From assembly GCF_000374025.1 (NCBI RefSeq), contig NZ_KB893207.1, forward strand, positions 1 to 39,993: a DNA stretch of 39,993 nucleotides. Direction: 5' to 3'. This DNA is from Spirosoma panaciterrae DSM 21099. Lineage in GTDB: Bacteria; Bacteroidota; Bacteroidia; Cytophagales; Spirosomataceae. The notes beneath the pieces were generated by a model that ran no database searches, had not been told where the DNA came from, and worked only from the letters and a program-made list of their open reading frames with translations. This document shows positions 7,832 to 16,567 of this stretch, piece by piece (the first letter of the stretch is position 1; every line of letters begins with the position of its first letter). The translations under genes and the position numbers were made by a program.

Positions 7832-8357
7832 ACTTCACTTTCACAATCTCGCCGAAGTAATTCATGAATAGAGTGTAGTCGGCGGTTTTCTGACTGACGG
7901 GGTCGATGACGCGCATAACCAGGTTGATGTATCGCTGGCCATTGAAGGTTGGCTTATAGGACACCGTTTTCAACACTGAGCGTTCTACTACCTCATCACT
8001 TTTGATAAAATAGAGCAGGTCATCTTTTAGCAACGTACGTTTAAATAACTGGCTGCCTGATTTTTTCGTTGCCAGTACGGTAATGGCATTATTGAAATAG
8101 CAGCCATTTGCTGTTTCGGTTGAACTGGTATCCTGAGCTAGTGTTAGGGTCACTTTGATCGACTTGCCCGACTCCTGATACACGTCTGCTTTGCCTAATT
8201 TATCCGCATCAACAACGGTTTTGCAATCTTTGGGTTTAGGAGCTGTAGTGGCTACTGATTCGGTTTTTGATGAAGTTTGGGTTTCCTGTGTTTTTTCAGA
8301 GCGCCCACAGGCTATTAATAAACCGATTGTCAGAACGAGTAGAGATGCGTTTTTCAT
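7830..8357 (-). CDS. Hypothetical lipoprotein
   Basis: A 175-aa protein starting MKNASLLVLTIGLLIACG: a short signal peptide with lipobox LIAC, predicting lipidation at Cys 17 and an envelope location. The Ser/Thr/Lys/Glu-rich linker that follows leads to a probable beta-rich domain with two cysteines (CKTV and GCYF). I do not recognise a family. The frame extends to 8384, but the lipoprotein start at 8357 is clearly better. Convergent with acs; its stop lies inside the acs terminator T-run. Confidence 0.8.
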   Translation of the reverse strand: MKNASLLVLTIGLLIACGRSEKTQETQTSSKTESVATTAPKPKDCKTVVDADKLGKADVYQESGKSIKVTLTLAQDTSSTETANGCYFNNAITVLATKKSGSQLFKRTLLKDDLLYFIKSDEVVERSVLKTVSYKPTFNGQRYINLVMRVIDPVSQKTADYTLFMNYFGEIVKVK

Positions 8358-8521
8358 GCGGTAAAGTTCGGGCTTAAACGTCAAGGAGCAAAGCGTTTAT
8401 AAAGTTTACAAATCGATAGGCTTTACGGTCAATCAGCGACCTAAATTGATTCTTTTTGTGTTGTACAAGCAAGGCAGCCCTCTCCATCTACGCTGCTTAG
8501 TGACCTCCTACACAAATACCT

Positions 8522-10294
8522 ATGCAACTTCTTTACAGTTATTTACGGCGTTATTGGAGCCTGTTGGCATTGGCTCTGTTCCTGGCTGCGATCAATCAGG
8601 TTTTCTCTCTGCTCGATCCGTACATTTTCCGAAAAATTATTGACCAGTATGTGGTTAAACCGGGTGGGGGCCTTCGGCCGCTTAGTTTTTGGGGCTTCCT
8701 AAGAAATGGGGCGGGTTTGCTGATTTTACAGGCCCTCGGTGTGGCGATGGTGAGCCGCATTGCCAAAAACTTTCAGGACTATTACGTCAACGTGATTACC
8801 CAGCGACTGGGAGCAAAACTCTATACCGATGGCCTTCGGCACTCACTCGAATTGCCTTATCAGGTATTTGAAGATCAACGCTCGGGCGAGACCCTGGGTA
8901 AGCTTCAAAAAGTACGGGCCGATGTTGAAAAGCTCATCCAATCGTTTGTCAATGTGCTCTTTACGTCTGTGGTGGGGATTGTGTTTGTGATGTGGTATGC
9001 CGCAACCGTTTACTGGCCAATAGCTCCCGTGTATTTTCTGACGATTCCGTTACTGGGTATTCTAAGTTCATTACTGAGCAAAAAGATCAAGGTCGTTCAG
9101 AAGACGATTGTTGCCGAAACCACGGCGCTGGCCGGTTCAACAACAGAAAGTCTTCGCAATATCGAACTGGTGAAAAGTCTTGGTCTGGCACAGCAGGAAA
9201 CCGAACGACTCAATGCTACGACCGAAAAGATATTGAAGCTGGAACTCAAAAAAGTTCGTTACATCCGGTCGCTGTCGTTTATCCAGGGTACGTTTGTCAA
9301 CCTGCTTCGTAATGCCATCATGCTGTTTATGCTGTTTCTGGTTGTACAGGAGCGCATTACTGTGGGTGAATTTTTCTCTCTGTTCATTTACTCGTTCGCC
9401 ATCTTCGGACCGTTGCAGGAGTTGGGCAACATTATCAACGTATATCGGGAAACGGAAGCGTCGCTGGCTAATTTTCAGCAGATTCTCAATACCCCCCGCG
9501 ATGTGCAACCTGCACTTCCAAAACCGGTTCATTCGCTTAGAACCCTGGCCTTCGATGATGTACATTTCAAGCATCTAACGGCTAACAAACCCGCTCTCGA
9601 CGGCATTTCATTCGATGCGCGGGTGGGCGAAACGCTCGCCTTTGTTGGGCCTAGTGGTTCGGGCAAAACGACGCTCGTTAAGCTACTGGTTGGTTTGTAC
9701 AGACCGTTGAATGGCCAGATTTTGTACAATGGTATTCCGGGATCGGACGTAAATCTGGATGAGCTTCGAGAGCAAATCGGTTTTGTTACGCAGGATACGC
9801 AGTTGTTTGCCGGAACCATTCGGGAAAACCTCCGGTTTGTAGCTCCCAACGCTACGGACGAAGAATGCCTTATGGCTTTACATCAGGCAGCCGCCGATTC
9901 TCTGCTGGCCCGTGCTCCACAAGGGCTCGATACAGTCATTGGCGAGGGAGGAGTAAAAGTATCGGGTGGTGAAAAACAGCGGCTTAGTATTGCCAGGGCT
10001 TTGCTCCGAAAACCTTCATTACTTGTATTTGACGAAGCGACATCGGCGCTGGATTCGCTCACTGAAGAAGAAATTACGGATACAGTACGCACCGTATCGG
10101 CTATGAACCAGCAGATTACTATTCTGATTGCGCACCGGCTGAGTACGATCCTCCATGCCGATCGGATTTTTGTTCTGGAACAGGGCCAAATCGTTGAACA
10201 GGGGCGCCATGAAGAACTATTGCTGCAGAAAGGGCTGTATTATGCGATGTGGCGGCAGCAGATTGGTGAGCGTAAGGCCCTGGCTACTGCTTAA
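8522..10294 (+). CDS. ABC exporter, fused permease and ATPase (half-transporter)
   Basis: A 590-aa protein with six predicted membrane segments in residues ~15-300 followed by an ATP-binding domain from ~345. The nucleotide-binding motifs are complete: Walker A GPSGSGKTT (from residue 376), Q-loop FVTQDTQLF, signature VSGGEKQRLS (from residue 480), Walker B LLVFDEATSALD, and the H-loop in AHRLST. This layout is that of ABCB/MsbA-like homodimeric exporters. The substrate (lipid, drug or peptide) cannot be told from sequence, and no peptidase domain is present. It stands alone, with a hairpin 38 nt downstream. Confidence 0.93.
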   Translation: MQLLYSYLRRYWSLLALALFLAAINQVFSLLDPYIFRKIIDQYVVKPGGGLRPLSFWGFLRNGAGLLILQALGVAMVSRIAKNFQDYYVNVITQRLGAKLYTDGLRHSLELPYQVFEDQRSGETLGKLQKVRADVEKLIQSFVNVLFTSVVGIVFVMWYAATVYWPIAPVYFLTIPLLGILSSLLSKKIKVVQKTIVAETTALAGSTTESLRNIELVKSLGLAQQETERLNATTEKILKLELKKVRYIRSLSFIQGTFVNLLRNAIMLFMLFLVVQERITVGEFFSLFIYSFAIFGPLQELGNIINVYRETEASLANFQQILNTPRDVQPALPKPVHSLRTLAFDDVHFKHLTANKPALDGISFDARVGETLAFVGPSGSGKTTLVKLLVGLYRPLNGQILYNGIPGSDVNLDELREQIGFVTQDTQLFAGTIRENLRFVAPNATDEECLMALHQAAADSLLARAPQGLDTVIGEGGVKVSGGEKQRLSIARALLRKPSLLVFDEATSALDSLTEEEITDTVRTVSAMNQQITILIAHRLSTILHADRIFVLEQGQIVEQGRHEELLLQKGLYYAMWRQQIGERKALATA

Positions 10295-10331
10295 CAGGAT
10301 TACACATATGAATTTCTTTTATAATCGTTTT

Positions 10332-10363
10332 GGTGTCGTCAGATGTAGGTATCTGACGACACC
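10332..10363. terminator. Hairpin after the ABC exporter, probable terminator
   Basis: A perfect 13-bp inverted repeat, GGTGTCGTCAGAT (10332-10344) with its complement at 10351-10363, around a 6-nt loop. The T-tract after it is short (TTTT at 10371-10374), so termination is likely but not certain. The remaining bases to 10552 hold the promoter of the next gene. Confidence 0.55.
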
Positions 10364-10474
10364 GAAGCGATTTTCTATATGCCTAAACCTTCAACAACCC
10401 ATAGTTTTAGCATAGTAGTATCTGACTATATTTCTTGGGTAAGTATAAGCGAATTTATATTTTGTTATAGTTTA

Positions 10475-10504
10475 TTGCAACTTTAAAACATATGATTAGC
10501 TTTG
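10475..10504 (+). promoter_or_regulatory. Bacteroidota-type promoter of the 10553 lipoprotein gene
   Basis: TTG (10475-10477) and TAGCTTTG (10497-10504) are 19 bp apart, matching the Bacteroidota consensus. The start codon is 49 nt downstream. A 28-nt motif shared with the T6SS upstream region begins on the -7 element. Confidence 0.65.
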
Positions 10505-10529
10505 TAAGTACCTATATATGAGTAGGTTA
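10502..10529 (+). promoter_or_regulatory. 28-nt candidate operator, copy 1
   Basis: Begins TTGTAAGTAC and ends AGTAGGTTA, matching 25 of 28 positions with 18065-18092. It contains an imperfect dyad (ACCTA then TAGGT, 8 nt apart) and overlaps the end of the -7 box and the expected transcription start, a typical place for a repressor site. The regulator is unknown. Confidence 0.45.
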
Positions 10530-10552
10530 AAACCACTTAACACACACATAGT

Positions 10553-11011
10553 ATGAAAAACCTATTACGCCTTTTATTTTACGGCTTTTTAGCCCTCGTT
10601 TGGTCATGTACTGACCACCGGCTTCCCCCTGCCATTTCCTGCGATGATGTTGCCACCCGGATCGCTGGTTGTGCGAACTGGAAACTGACAAGTCGAACAG
10701 TTAATGCTGTAGAAGCCATCACACCCTGCCAGCAAGGTTTGATCCTCACGTTTCCGGGAGGAAAACTGTCGGGGCAATTTGTTTTGCTGAAAGATCCCGA
10801 ATATTGCGGCACAGGTGGCGCAGGAGGGGGAACCTATACGTGCAGTAACGGTACGGTAACGCTGTCGAAAACGGTCACCTTTGGAGGTTTTAACCCCATT
10901 GGCCCCATTAGTCAGACAATAGCATTTCTCAGCCCTACGTCGTTCTTAATAACCTATACCGATGCCAATAGGAATGCAATTGTTGAAACTTATGTTGCTA
11001 ACTGTCCATAA
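10553..11011 (+). CDS. Small hypothetical lipoprotein
   Basis: A 152-aa protein starting MKNLLRLLFYGFLALVWSC: signal peptide with lipobox VWSC, so probably anchored in the envelope. The mature part carries six more cysteines (SCDD, GCAN, PCQQ, YCGTGG, TCSNG, NCP), possibly disulfide-bonded, and a Gly-rich CGTGGAGGG stretch. I do not recognise a family. It has its own promoter and terminator, so it is monocistronic. The candidate operator upstream is shared with the T6SS locus, which hints at common control. Confidence 0.8.
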   Translation: MKNLLRLLFYGFLALVWSCTDHRLPPAISCDDVATRIAGCANWKLTSRTVNAVEAITPCQQGLILTFPGGKLSGQFVLLKDPEYCGTGGAGGGTYTCSNGTVTLSKTVTFGGFNPIGPISQTIAFLSPTSFLITYTDANRNAIVETYVANCP

Positions 11012-11031
11012 CGTAAGCATGCCTGTAGCTG

Positions 11032-11067
11032 ACCGCCAGTAATGATTACTGGCGGTTTTGTTTTTTA
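11032..11067 (+). terminator. Rho-independent terminator of the 10553 gene
   Basis: ACCGCCAGTAAT (11032-11043) and its complement ATTACTGGCGGT (11045-11056) form a strong hairpin followed by TTGTTTTTT. It ends a plus-strand transcript 20 nt after the lipoprotein stop. Confidence 0.85.
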
Positions 11068-11152
11068 TAGACAGTAAAAACAGGCTTTGTTGTGTGGGGC
11101 TTCGAGCTGGAGAGAGGATAGGGCCGGAGTGCGTTAAAGAAGCCTGTATAAA

Positions 11153-11734
11153 TCAGAATTCAAGAATTTCGGCCAGCACCGTTTCAAAACCAGGCAGGAC
11201 ATCATTGCCCGATAATGTTTCTGTAAAGGCTTTGGCTTCAACAGGTTGATCTGGTCGATAAATGTAGGTAAGCCGTTCATTGGGCGAAACCAGCCAGCCC
11301 AGACGAACACCATTGGCCAGCCACTTCTCCATTTTCGCTTTAACCGCGTCCAGATGGTCTGAGTCGCTTACCAGTTCCAGCACAAAATCTGGAGCCAGAT
11401 ATGGAAACGAGTGCTTGTCTTTTTTACTCAGGGTATCCCAACGTTCACGACGAATCCAGGCTACATCCGGCGCTTTCATCGATTGATCACTTAGGAAGAA
11501 ACCGCCATTCGAGTCGATTACTTTACCGGCTTTTGTCTTACGGTTCCAGATGACAAATTCACCGTTCAACTCGCTATTATTCGCGCTGGTTAATAAATGG
11601 GTAGGAGACATATCAATGTATACGGTGCCGTTTTCATCGCGTTCAACACGTATATCAGGATTGGCCAGGCAGAACCGGACTAACTCTTCATCGGTGAAGC
11701 GTTCGATTTGAGGAATATTCAGGGGCAATTGCAT
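11153..11734 (-). CDS. Uma2 family protein (PD-(D/E)XK nuclease fold)
   Basis: A 193-aa protein matching the Uma2/DUF820 family, small proteins with a restriction-endonuclease-like fold. Landmarks: FTDEELVRFC near the N-terminus, NGGFFLSDQSMKAPDVAWI in the middle (the conserved PDV of the core), then APDFVLELVSDSD (acidic active-site strand), a long helix with KMEKWLANGVRLGWLV, and a final IYRPDQPVE strand. The PD...E.K-type residues appear retained. The cellular role of this expanded family is not established. It has its own promoter and no partner gene. Confidence 0.88.
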   Translation of the reverse strand: MQLPLNIPQIERFTDEELVRFCLANPDIRVERDENGTVYIDMSPTHLLTSANNSELNGEFVIWNRKTKAGKVIDSNGGFFLSDQSMKAPDVAWIRRERWDTLSKKDKHSFPYLAPDFVLELVSDSDHLDAVKAKMEKWLANGVRLGWLVSPNERLTYIYRPDQPVEAKAFTETLSGNDVLPGFETVLAEILEF

Positions 11735-11759
11735 GATTGAGTATGTCGTTCGTTATGGA

Positions 11760-11790
11760 CAAATCTACAAAACGATACCAACGAATCAAA
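11760..11790 (-). promoter_or_regulatory. Bacteroidota-type promoter of the Uma2 gene
   Basis: On the minus strand TTTG (11787-11790) and TAGATTTG (11760-11767) are 19 bp apart, an exact fit to the consensus. The -7 box is 25 nt upstream of the ATG at 11734. Confidence 0.7.
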
Positions 11791-11913
11791 ACCGTTTATT
11801 TAGGTCGACGCCCATACGGAATTAATTCGTAGACCGATGGTAAAACCCGACTGCCGCACAAGTAGTATCCGGGTTTTAATGCTTTTTCTGGTAATAATGC
11901 TACGTTATGTATC

Positions 11914-14475
11914 ATGGGTAAGCCTGCTTATTTTTCCGGCCTGATTTGTATTGGACTTTTCTGCCTCCTGAGTTTTAAAACAAACATCCGAACGGAACCA
12001 GGGGAAGGACCGTCACCTGCTAAAACACCCACCGAAGAACTCAGCACGTTTCAGCTTGAGCCCGGACTGGACATTCAACTGGTAGCGGCAGAGCCCATGG
12101 TCGAAGATCCCGTTGCCATCACGTTTGATGCAGATGGTCGACTTTGGGTGGTTGAGATGCGTGGATTTATGATGAACATCGACGGAGCGGGGGAAGAGAA
12201 AAAGGTGGGTCGAATATCGATTCTGGAAGATACCGATGGCGACGGACGGATGGATGTCAGCAAAGTGTATCTCGATAGCCTGGTAATGCCCCGCGCCATG
12301 GCGCTGATACCCAATGGTGCTCTCGTTGCCGAAAACGGAGCCCTCTGGCTAACGAAAGATACCAACGGCGATCTGAAGGCCGATACCAAAACGCTCATCG
12401 ATGATCAATATGCGGCTACCGGACTTCCCGAACACGCACCAAATGGCCTCTGGCGTAGTATGGATAACTGGTACTATAATGCCAAAGCCAGGGTGCGCTA
12501 CAAACTAGCCAATGGAAAATGGCTTCGCGACAGTACGGAATTTCGGGGGCAGTGGGGGATTAGTCACGACGATCAGGGACGACTGTACTACAACTACAAC
12601 TGGTCGCAGCTCCATGCCGATCTGGTACCTCCGAACTACCTGTCCCGCAATAAAAATCATAAACCAACGACGGGGATTGACTATGGCCTGACCATCGACC
12701 GACGCGTGTACCCGATCCGGCCAAATCCGGCCGTTAACCGGGGGTATATTCCCGGCACACTGGATAAAGAAGGGCATCTGCTGGAGTTTACGGCTGCCTG
12801 CTCGCCCTTGTTTTACCGAGGTACGGCACTGCCCTCTGCCTACTATGGCAATGTGTTCGTTTGCGAACCCGCCGGAAATTTGGTTAAGCGCAACGTGACC
12901 GAGTCCAAAGGGCTATCGCTGACCGCTCATGATCCGCATCCGGGTAAAGAGTTTCTGGCTTCAACCGATGAGCGTTTCCGTCCGGTTCATATGGCAACTG
13001 GACCCGATGGGGCTTTGTATATTGCTGATATGTACCGGGGGTTAATTCAGCATAAAGCCTATGTAACGCCCTATTTACGCGAACAGACGCTGGCTCGTGA
13101 TTTGGTGTTGCCTATCAATCGGGGACGTATCTGGCGTATTGTGCCGCAAAACTGGAAAGCCCAGAAAGCCAAAAAACTGTCGGAAGCTTCGGTCGATGAA
13201 TTAGTGGCCGAGCTATCGAGCCCGGATGGCTGGCACCGGGACATGGCACAGGGGTTACTGATCGACCGGGCCGACAAACGGGTGGAGGCTGCATTGACCA
13301 ATGTCGTGCTAAAGGGGACTCAGCCGCTAGGCCGTTTTCAGGCCTTGTGGACACTAGATGGTTTAAAACTGAGCAAGTCCGAGTTCTTGCTTGGCTTATT
13401 GACCGATCCAAACACACTTGTCAAAACTACCGCTATCCGATTGCTGGAACCATTTGCCAAAACAGATAAAACGGTTCGGACGAAGTTGGGTAAGCAATTA
13501 TTGGGTATTTGGGAACAGGCACCCATTGAGCAAATCCTTCAGATGGCCCTCTCGGCCAGTGTACTTGATCCCGCTGACGCCCAATCCTTGCTGGCCAGTA
13601 TTGTACAACGGTATGGTGATTCGGCACTCATTCGCGATGCCGTCATGAGTAGCCTGCCGAATCAGGAAACAGCGTTTTTACAACGTTTGCTGGCATCTCC
13701 GCAATGGCAGACGCACGAGCCAACGAAAGAAATATTCCTCGAAATGCTGGCAACGGCGGCTGCCCGCAATCGGAATCCTGCTCAGCTAAGTGCATTGCTT
13801 GCGAAACTCGATACGGGTAAAGAGCCGTTGGGCTGGCAGCAGAAAGCAATACTGACGGGCTTGTCGATGGGAGGAAGCAGTAGTAAAATGAAGCCCGTAA
13901 AACTGGTATCGGCTCCCAGTTTGTTGACCCGTTCGGCCGCAAAGGTAGACCCTGTCCGGCTGGCTACGCTGAATACCCTGTTTGAATGGCCCGGCCATGT
14001 AGCCAGTAAGGCCGTTGCACAGACCAAAAGCCTGCTGAACGATGAGGAACAGAAACTCTTTGTACTGGGTCGCCAGCATTATCTGAGTACTTGCTCGGGT
14101 TGCCATGGAACCGATGGGGCAGGGTTGGCGCGGTTTGCTCCACCACTCATTGGCTCTGACTGGGTACTGGGCGACGAGAAACGGCTGGCACTTATTGTAC
14201 TGCATGGAATAGAAGGCCCGATCGAAGTGAACAAAAAGATGTACGACGCACCGGATATTCTGCCGGTAATGCCTTCGCATTCCACTATGGATGATGGGGT
14301 GATCACGGCCATCCTGACCTACATACGCAATGAGTGGGGAAACAATGCAGGGCCTATGGGCCGACGGACCGTTGGCATGACCCGTGTGACCTCGCAGGGT
14401 AGAGTAGTGCCCTGGACGGCTAAAGAGCTGAACAAGTATGTCCTCGAAGCGAAAGCACCTGCAAATGGGAATTAA
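11914..14475 (+). CDS. Secreted propeller/HEAT/cytochrome c putative dehydrogenase (PVC-type)
   Basis: An 853-aa exported protein. An N-terminal signal or anchor (LICIGLFCLLSF) is followed by a beta-propeller domain of the membrane-bound dehydrogenase/sorbosone dehydrogenase-like kind (residues ~50-410; ITFDADGRLWVVEMRG, GPDGALYIADMYRG). An alpha-helical HEAT-like region follows (~420-690), then a C-terminal class I cytochrome c domain with haem motif CSGCH at residues 727-731 and a candidate Met ligand in MPSHSTM (~788). Such proteins are thought to oxidise sugars or related alcohols in the periplasm and pass electrons to haem c, but substrates are mostly unproved. First of four co-directional genes that look like a carbohydrate or sugar-acid unit. 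Confidence 0.85.
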   Translation: MGKPAYFSGLICIGLFCLLSFKTNIRTEPGEGPSPAKTPTEELSTFQLEPGLDIQLVAAEPMVEDPVAITFDADGRLWVVEMRGFMMNIDGAGEEKKVGRISILEDTDGDGRMDVSKVYLDSLVMPRAMALIPNGALVAENGALWLTKDTNGDLKADTKTLIDDQYAATGLPEHAPNGLWRSMDNWYYNAKARVRYKLANGKWLRDSTEFRGQWGISHDDQGRLYYNYNWSQLHADLVPPNYLSRNKNHKPTTGIDYGLTIDRRVYPIRPNPAVNRGYIPGTLDKEGHLLEFTAACSPLFYRGTALPSAYYGNVFVCEPAGNLVKRNVTESKGLSLTAHDPHPGKEFLASTDERFRPVHMATGPDGALYIADMYRGLIQHKAYVTPYLREQTLARDLVLPINRGRIWRIVPQNWKAQKAKKLSEASVDELVAELSSPDGWHRDMAQGLLIDRADKRVEAALTNVVLKGTQPLGRFQALWTLDGLKLSKSEFLLGLLTDPNTLVKTTAIRLLEPFAKTDKTVRTKLGKQLLGIWEQAPIEQILQMALSASVLDPADAQSLLASIVQRYGDSALIRDAVMSSLPNQETAFLQRLLASPQWQTHEPTKEIFLEMLATAAARNRNPAQLSALLAKLDTGKEPLGWQQKAILTGLSMGGSSSKMKPVKLVSAPSLLTRSAAKVDPVRLATLNTLFEWPGHVASKAVAQTKSLLNDEEQKLFVLGRQHYLSTCSGCHGTDGAGLARFAPPLIGSDWVLGDEKRLALIVLHGIEGPIEVNKKMYDAPDILPVMPSHSTMDDGVITAILTYIRNEWGNNAGPMGRRTVGMTRVTSQGRVVPWTAKELNKYVLEAKAPANGN

Positions 14476-14490
14476 AGGTCGTTCGACAGA

Positions 14491-14545
14491 GAGTCATTAT
14501 AGTCATGGATTGTCATTCCGTAGTCATCAGGTGTACAATGACACA
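14491..14545. repeat. GTCAT units phased at about 10 bp
   Basis: GTCAT occurs at 14493, 14502, 14512 and 14523, then in the opposite orientation (ATGAC) at 14538, spaced about one helical turn. It fills the gap between the dehydrogenase stop and the next gene. It is similar in design to, but different in sequence from, the periodic elements around tssH. Confidence 0.5.
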
Positions 14546-14576
14546 GAATGGCATTAGCTTAAATTCCTAAACCAAC

Positions 14577-15635
14577 ATGGATAGACGAGATTTTATACAG
14601 CGAGCTTCGGTAGGGGCAATGGCGTTTTCATGGCCTGAGTTGCCCAACTTTCTGGCCGACAAACGAATGGGTATTGTGGTTCACTCGTACTGGAGTCGGT
14701 GGAATTCGAAAGCAGATAGTAAGAAATATCCTTCTTTTACCAATGCGCTTCAACTGCTGGACCACTGCCACCAGCTAGGGGCTGGTGGAGTACAGGTGAT
14801 TGTCAATGGCTGGTCGAGTGATTTTGCCAAACAAGTCCGCGAGAAACGGGAAAAACTGGGGCTTTATCTGGAAGGGTCGATTGGGTTGCCCAAAAAAGCA
14901 GAGGATGTACCCAAGTTTGAGCAGGACGTGATCGGCGCTCGTGAAGCGGGCGCTCAGGTACTCCGAACAGTCTGTTCGAGTGGACGTCGGTACGAAACCT
15001 ATCACTCCGTTGCTGCTTTCGAGGAACTGAAAAAGAATGCCCTGGCCTCGCTACAACTGGCCGAACCTGTTCTTCGTAAGCACAAAGTCAAACTGGGAGT
15101 CGAGAACCATAAGGACTGGCGAGCGCCGGATCTGGTCAGTCTGTTGAAACAGGTCAATAGCGAATGGATAGGCGTAACGCTCGACTTTGGCAATAGTATT
15201 TCCCTGCTTGAAGACCCTATGGAGGTGGTGCAGACCTTAGCGCCGTATACTTTCAGCACCCATGTGAAAGACATGGCCGTTGAGGAATATCCAAACGGGT
15301 TTCTACTGTCGGAAGTACCGATGGGCAAGGGGATTCTGGATTTGCAGAAAATGGTCGATCTCTGTAAAAAGTATAATCCATCGGGTACGTTCAGCCTGGA
15401 AATGATCACCCGTGACCCTCTGGAAATACCCTGCCTGACCGAAGCCTACTGGGAAACGTTTCCTACGTTGCCCGGCTCCGATCTGGCCCGCTCGCTCCGT
15501 ATGGTTCGGCAGCACAAATATCCCGGTGGGCTACCCCGGGTGTCGCAGTTGAGTGCCGAAGAGAAACTGGCACTTGAGGAAGAAAACATAGTGGCCTGTA
15601 TCAATTACAGTAAAGGCAAATTGGGAATGGTATAG
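14577..15635 (+). CDS. Sugar phosphate isomerase/epimerase-like TIM-barrel protein
   Basis: A 352-aa protein of the AP-endonuclease-2/xylose isomerase-like TIM-barrel family. The N-terminus, MDRRDFIQRASVGAMAFS, has the RR-x-F shape of a Tat signal, suggesting export in folded form. Metal-site motifs typical of the fold are visible in order: GVENHKDW (Glu), LDFGNS (Asp), STHVKDM (His and Asp) and SLEMITRDP (Glu). Reaction and substrate are unknown; relatives isomerise or epimerise sugars and sugar acids. It lies 101 nt after the dehydrogenase gene and likely shares its pathway. Confidence 0.85.
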   Translation: MDRRDFIQRASVGAMAFSWPELPNFLADKRMGIVVHSYWSRWNSKADSKKYPSFTNALQLLDHCHQLGAGGVQVIVNGWSSDFAKQVREKREKLGLYLEGSIGLPKKAEDVPKFEQDVIGAREAGAQVLRTVCSSGRRYETYHSVAAFEELKKNALASLQLAEPVLRKHKVKLGVENHKDWRAPDLVSLLKQVNSEWIGVTLDFGNSISLLEDPMEVVQTLAPYTFSTHVKDMAVEEYPNGFLLSEVPMGKGILDLQKMVDLCKKYNPSGTFSLEMITRDPLEIPCLTEAYWETFPTLPGSDLARSLRMVRQHKYPGGLPRVSQLSAEEKLALEEENIVACINYSKGKLGMV

Positions 15636-15715
15636 ATAGAACGCAGATGGTTATGATAATTATGATTTGCGCAGATCTTAATCAAGCGTAAGAGTCATAC
15701 CTGTCTGTGTTCTAT
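15636..15715. repeat. Degenerate AACGC-type intergenic palindrome
   Basis: ATAGAACGCAGAT (15636-15648) and GTCTGTGTTCTAT (15703-15715) are near reverse complements (11 of 13). Inside is an ATGAT-rich stretch (TTATGATAATTATGATT). The left arm resembles the left arm of the perfect palindrome at 35357-35389, so the two belong to one family. Confidence 0.6.
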
Positions 15716-15741
15716 GCGAATTGATAATCAATTACAGCAGT

Positions 15742-16527
15742 ATGATGAAAGACGTATTACCGGGAGTTAAACAGTTTGATCTTACAGGCAAAGTCGCCAT
15801 CGTAACGGGTGGCTCGAAAGGGTTGGGGCTGGCCATGGCTGCCGGATTGGCATCGGCAGGGGCTAACCTTGTGCTGGTTAGTCGAAATGCCGACGAATGT
15901 GAAAAAGCCGCGCAGGAGTTAGCGCAGGATTTTGGCGTTAAAGCCATTGGTTTTGCCGCCGACATCACGAAGCAGGAGCAAACGGAAGCAATGGCAACGG
16001 CTGCTATCGACACCTTTGGCCGAATCGATATTCTGATCAATAGTGCCGGTATCAACATCCGGGGGCCTATCGACGAACTCACGCTCGACGAATTTACGGC
16101 CGTAATGGACATCAACGTGACGGGTACCTGGCTGAGTTCTAAAGCCGTCATCCCTGTTATGAAGCAGGCTGGCCGGGGTAGTATTATCAATCTGGCCAGT
16201 ACGCTCGGACTCGTCGGCTTGTCGAATCGTACCCCCTACACGGCCAGCAAAGGGGCTGTTGTGCAGATGACCCGTGCATTGGCGCTTGAACTGGCTCCGT
16301 TCAATATCAACGTGAACGCCATTTGCCCTGGTCCATTTTTGACGGCCATGAATGTGCCCATTGCGGATACCGAAGAGGGTAAAAAGTTTGTGGTAGGCGC
16401 TACGGCTTTAGGCCGCTGGGGTGAGCTGCGGGAAATTCAGGGCGCGGCTATTTTTCTGGCCAGTGATGCTGCCACGTACATGGTTGGCTCGATGCTCACG
16501 GTCGATGGAGGCTGGACGGCCCGATAA
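15742..16527 (+). CDS. Short-chain dehydrogenase/reductase (SDR) family oxidoreductase
   Basis: A 261-aa classical SDR, NAD(P)-dependent and cytosolic. Cofactor-binding TGGSKGLG sits near residue 22, followed by NSAG in strand 4, the catalytic Ser in NLAST, YTASK (Tyr-x-x-x-Lys), the ICPGPF loop and the C-terminal TVDGGWTAR. The overall pattern resembles gluconate 5-dehydrogenase-like and 3-oxoacyl-ACP reductase-like SDRs; the neighbours favour a sugar-acid or polyol substrate, but this is inference. The frame opens at a TTG at 15721; ATG 15742 is a better start (15745 is also possible). 40 nt upstream of the transporter gene, so probably co-transcribed. Confidence 0.9.
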   Translation: MMKDVLPGVKQFDLTGKVAIVTGGSKGLGLAMAAGLASAGANLVLVSRNADECEKAAQELAQDFGVKAIGFAADITKQEQTEAMATAAIDTFGRIDILINSAGINIRGPIDELTLDEFTAVMDINVTGTWLSSKAVIPVMKQAGRGSIINLASTLGLVGLSNRTPYTASKGAVVQMTRALALELAPFNINVNAICPGPFLTAMNVPIADTEEGKKFVVGATALGRWGELREIQGAAIFLASDAATYMVGSMLTVDGGWTAR

Positions 16528-16567
16528 GTTACCTATTCCGAAAACCTATAAAACCTGAACCGAACGC

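Noticed and set aside
12075..14312. Many minus-strand frames inside the dehydrogenase gene
   Set aside because: Overlap a complete, recognisable plus-strand gene; no independent support.
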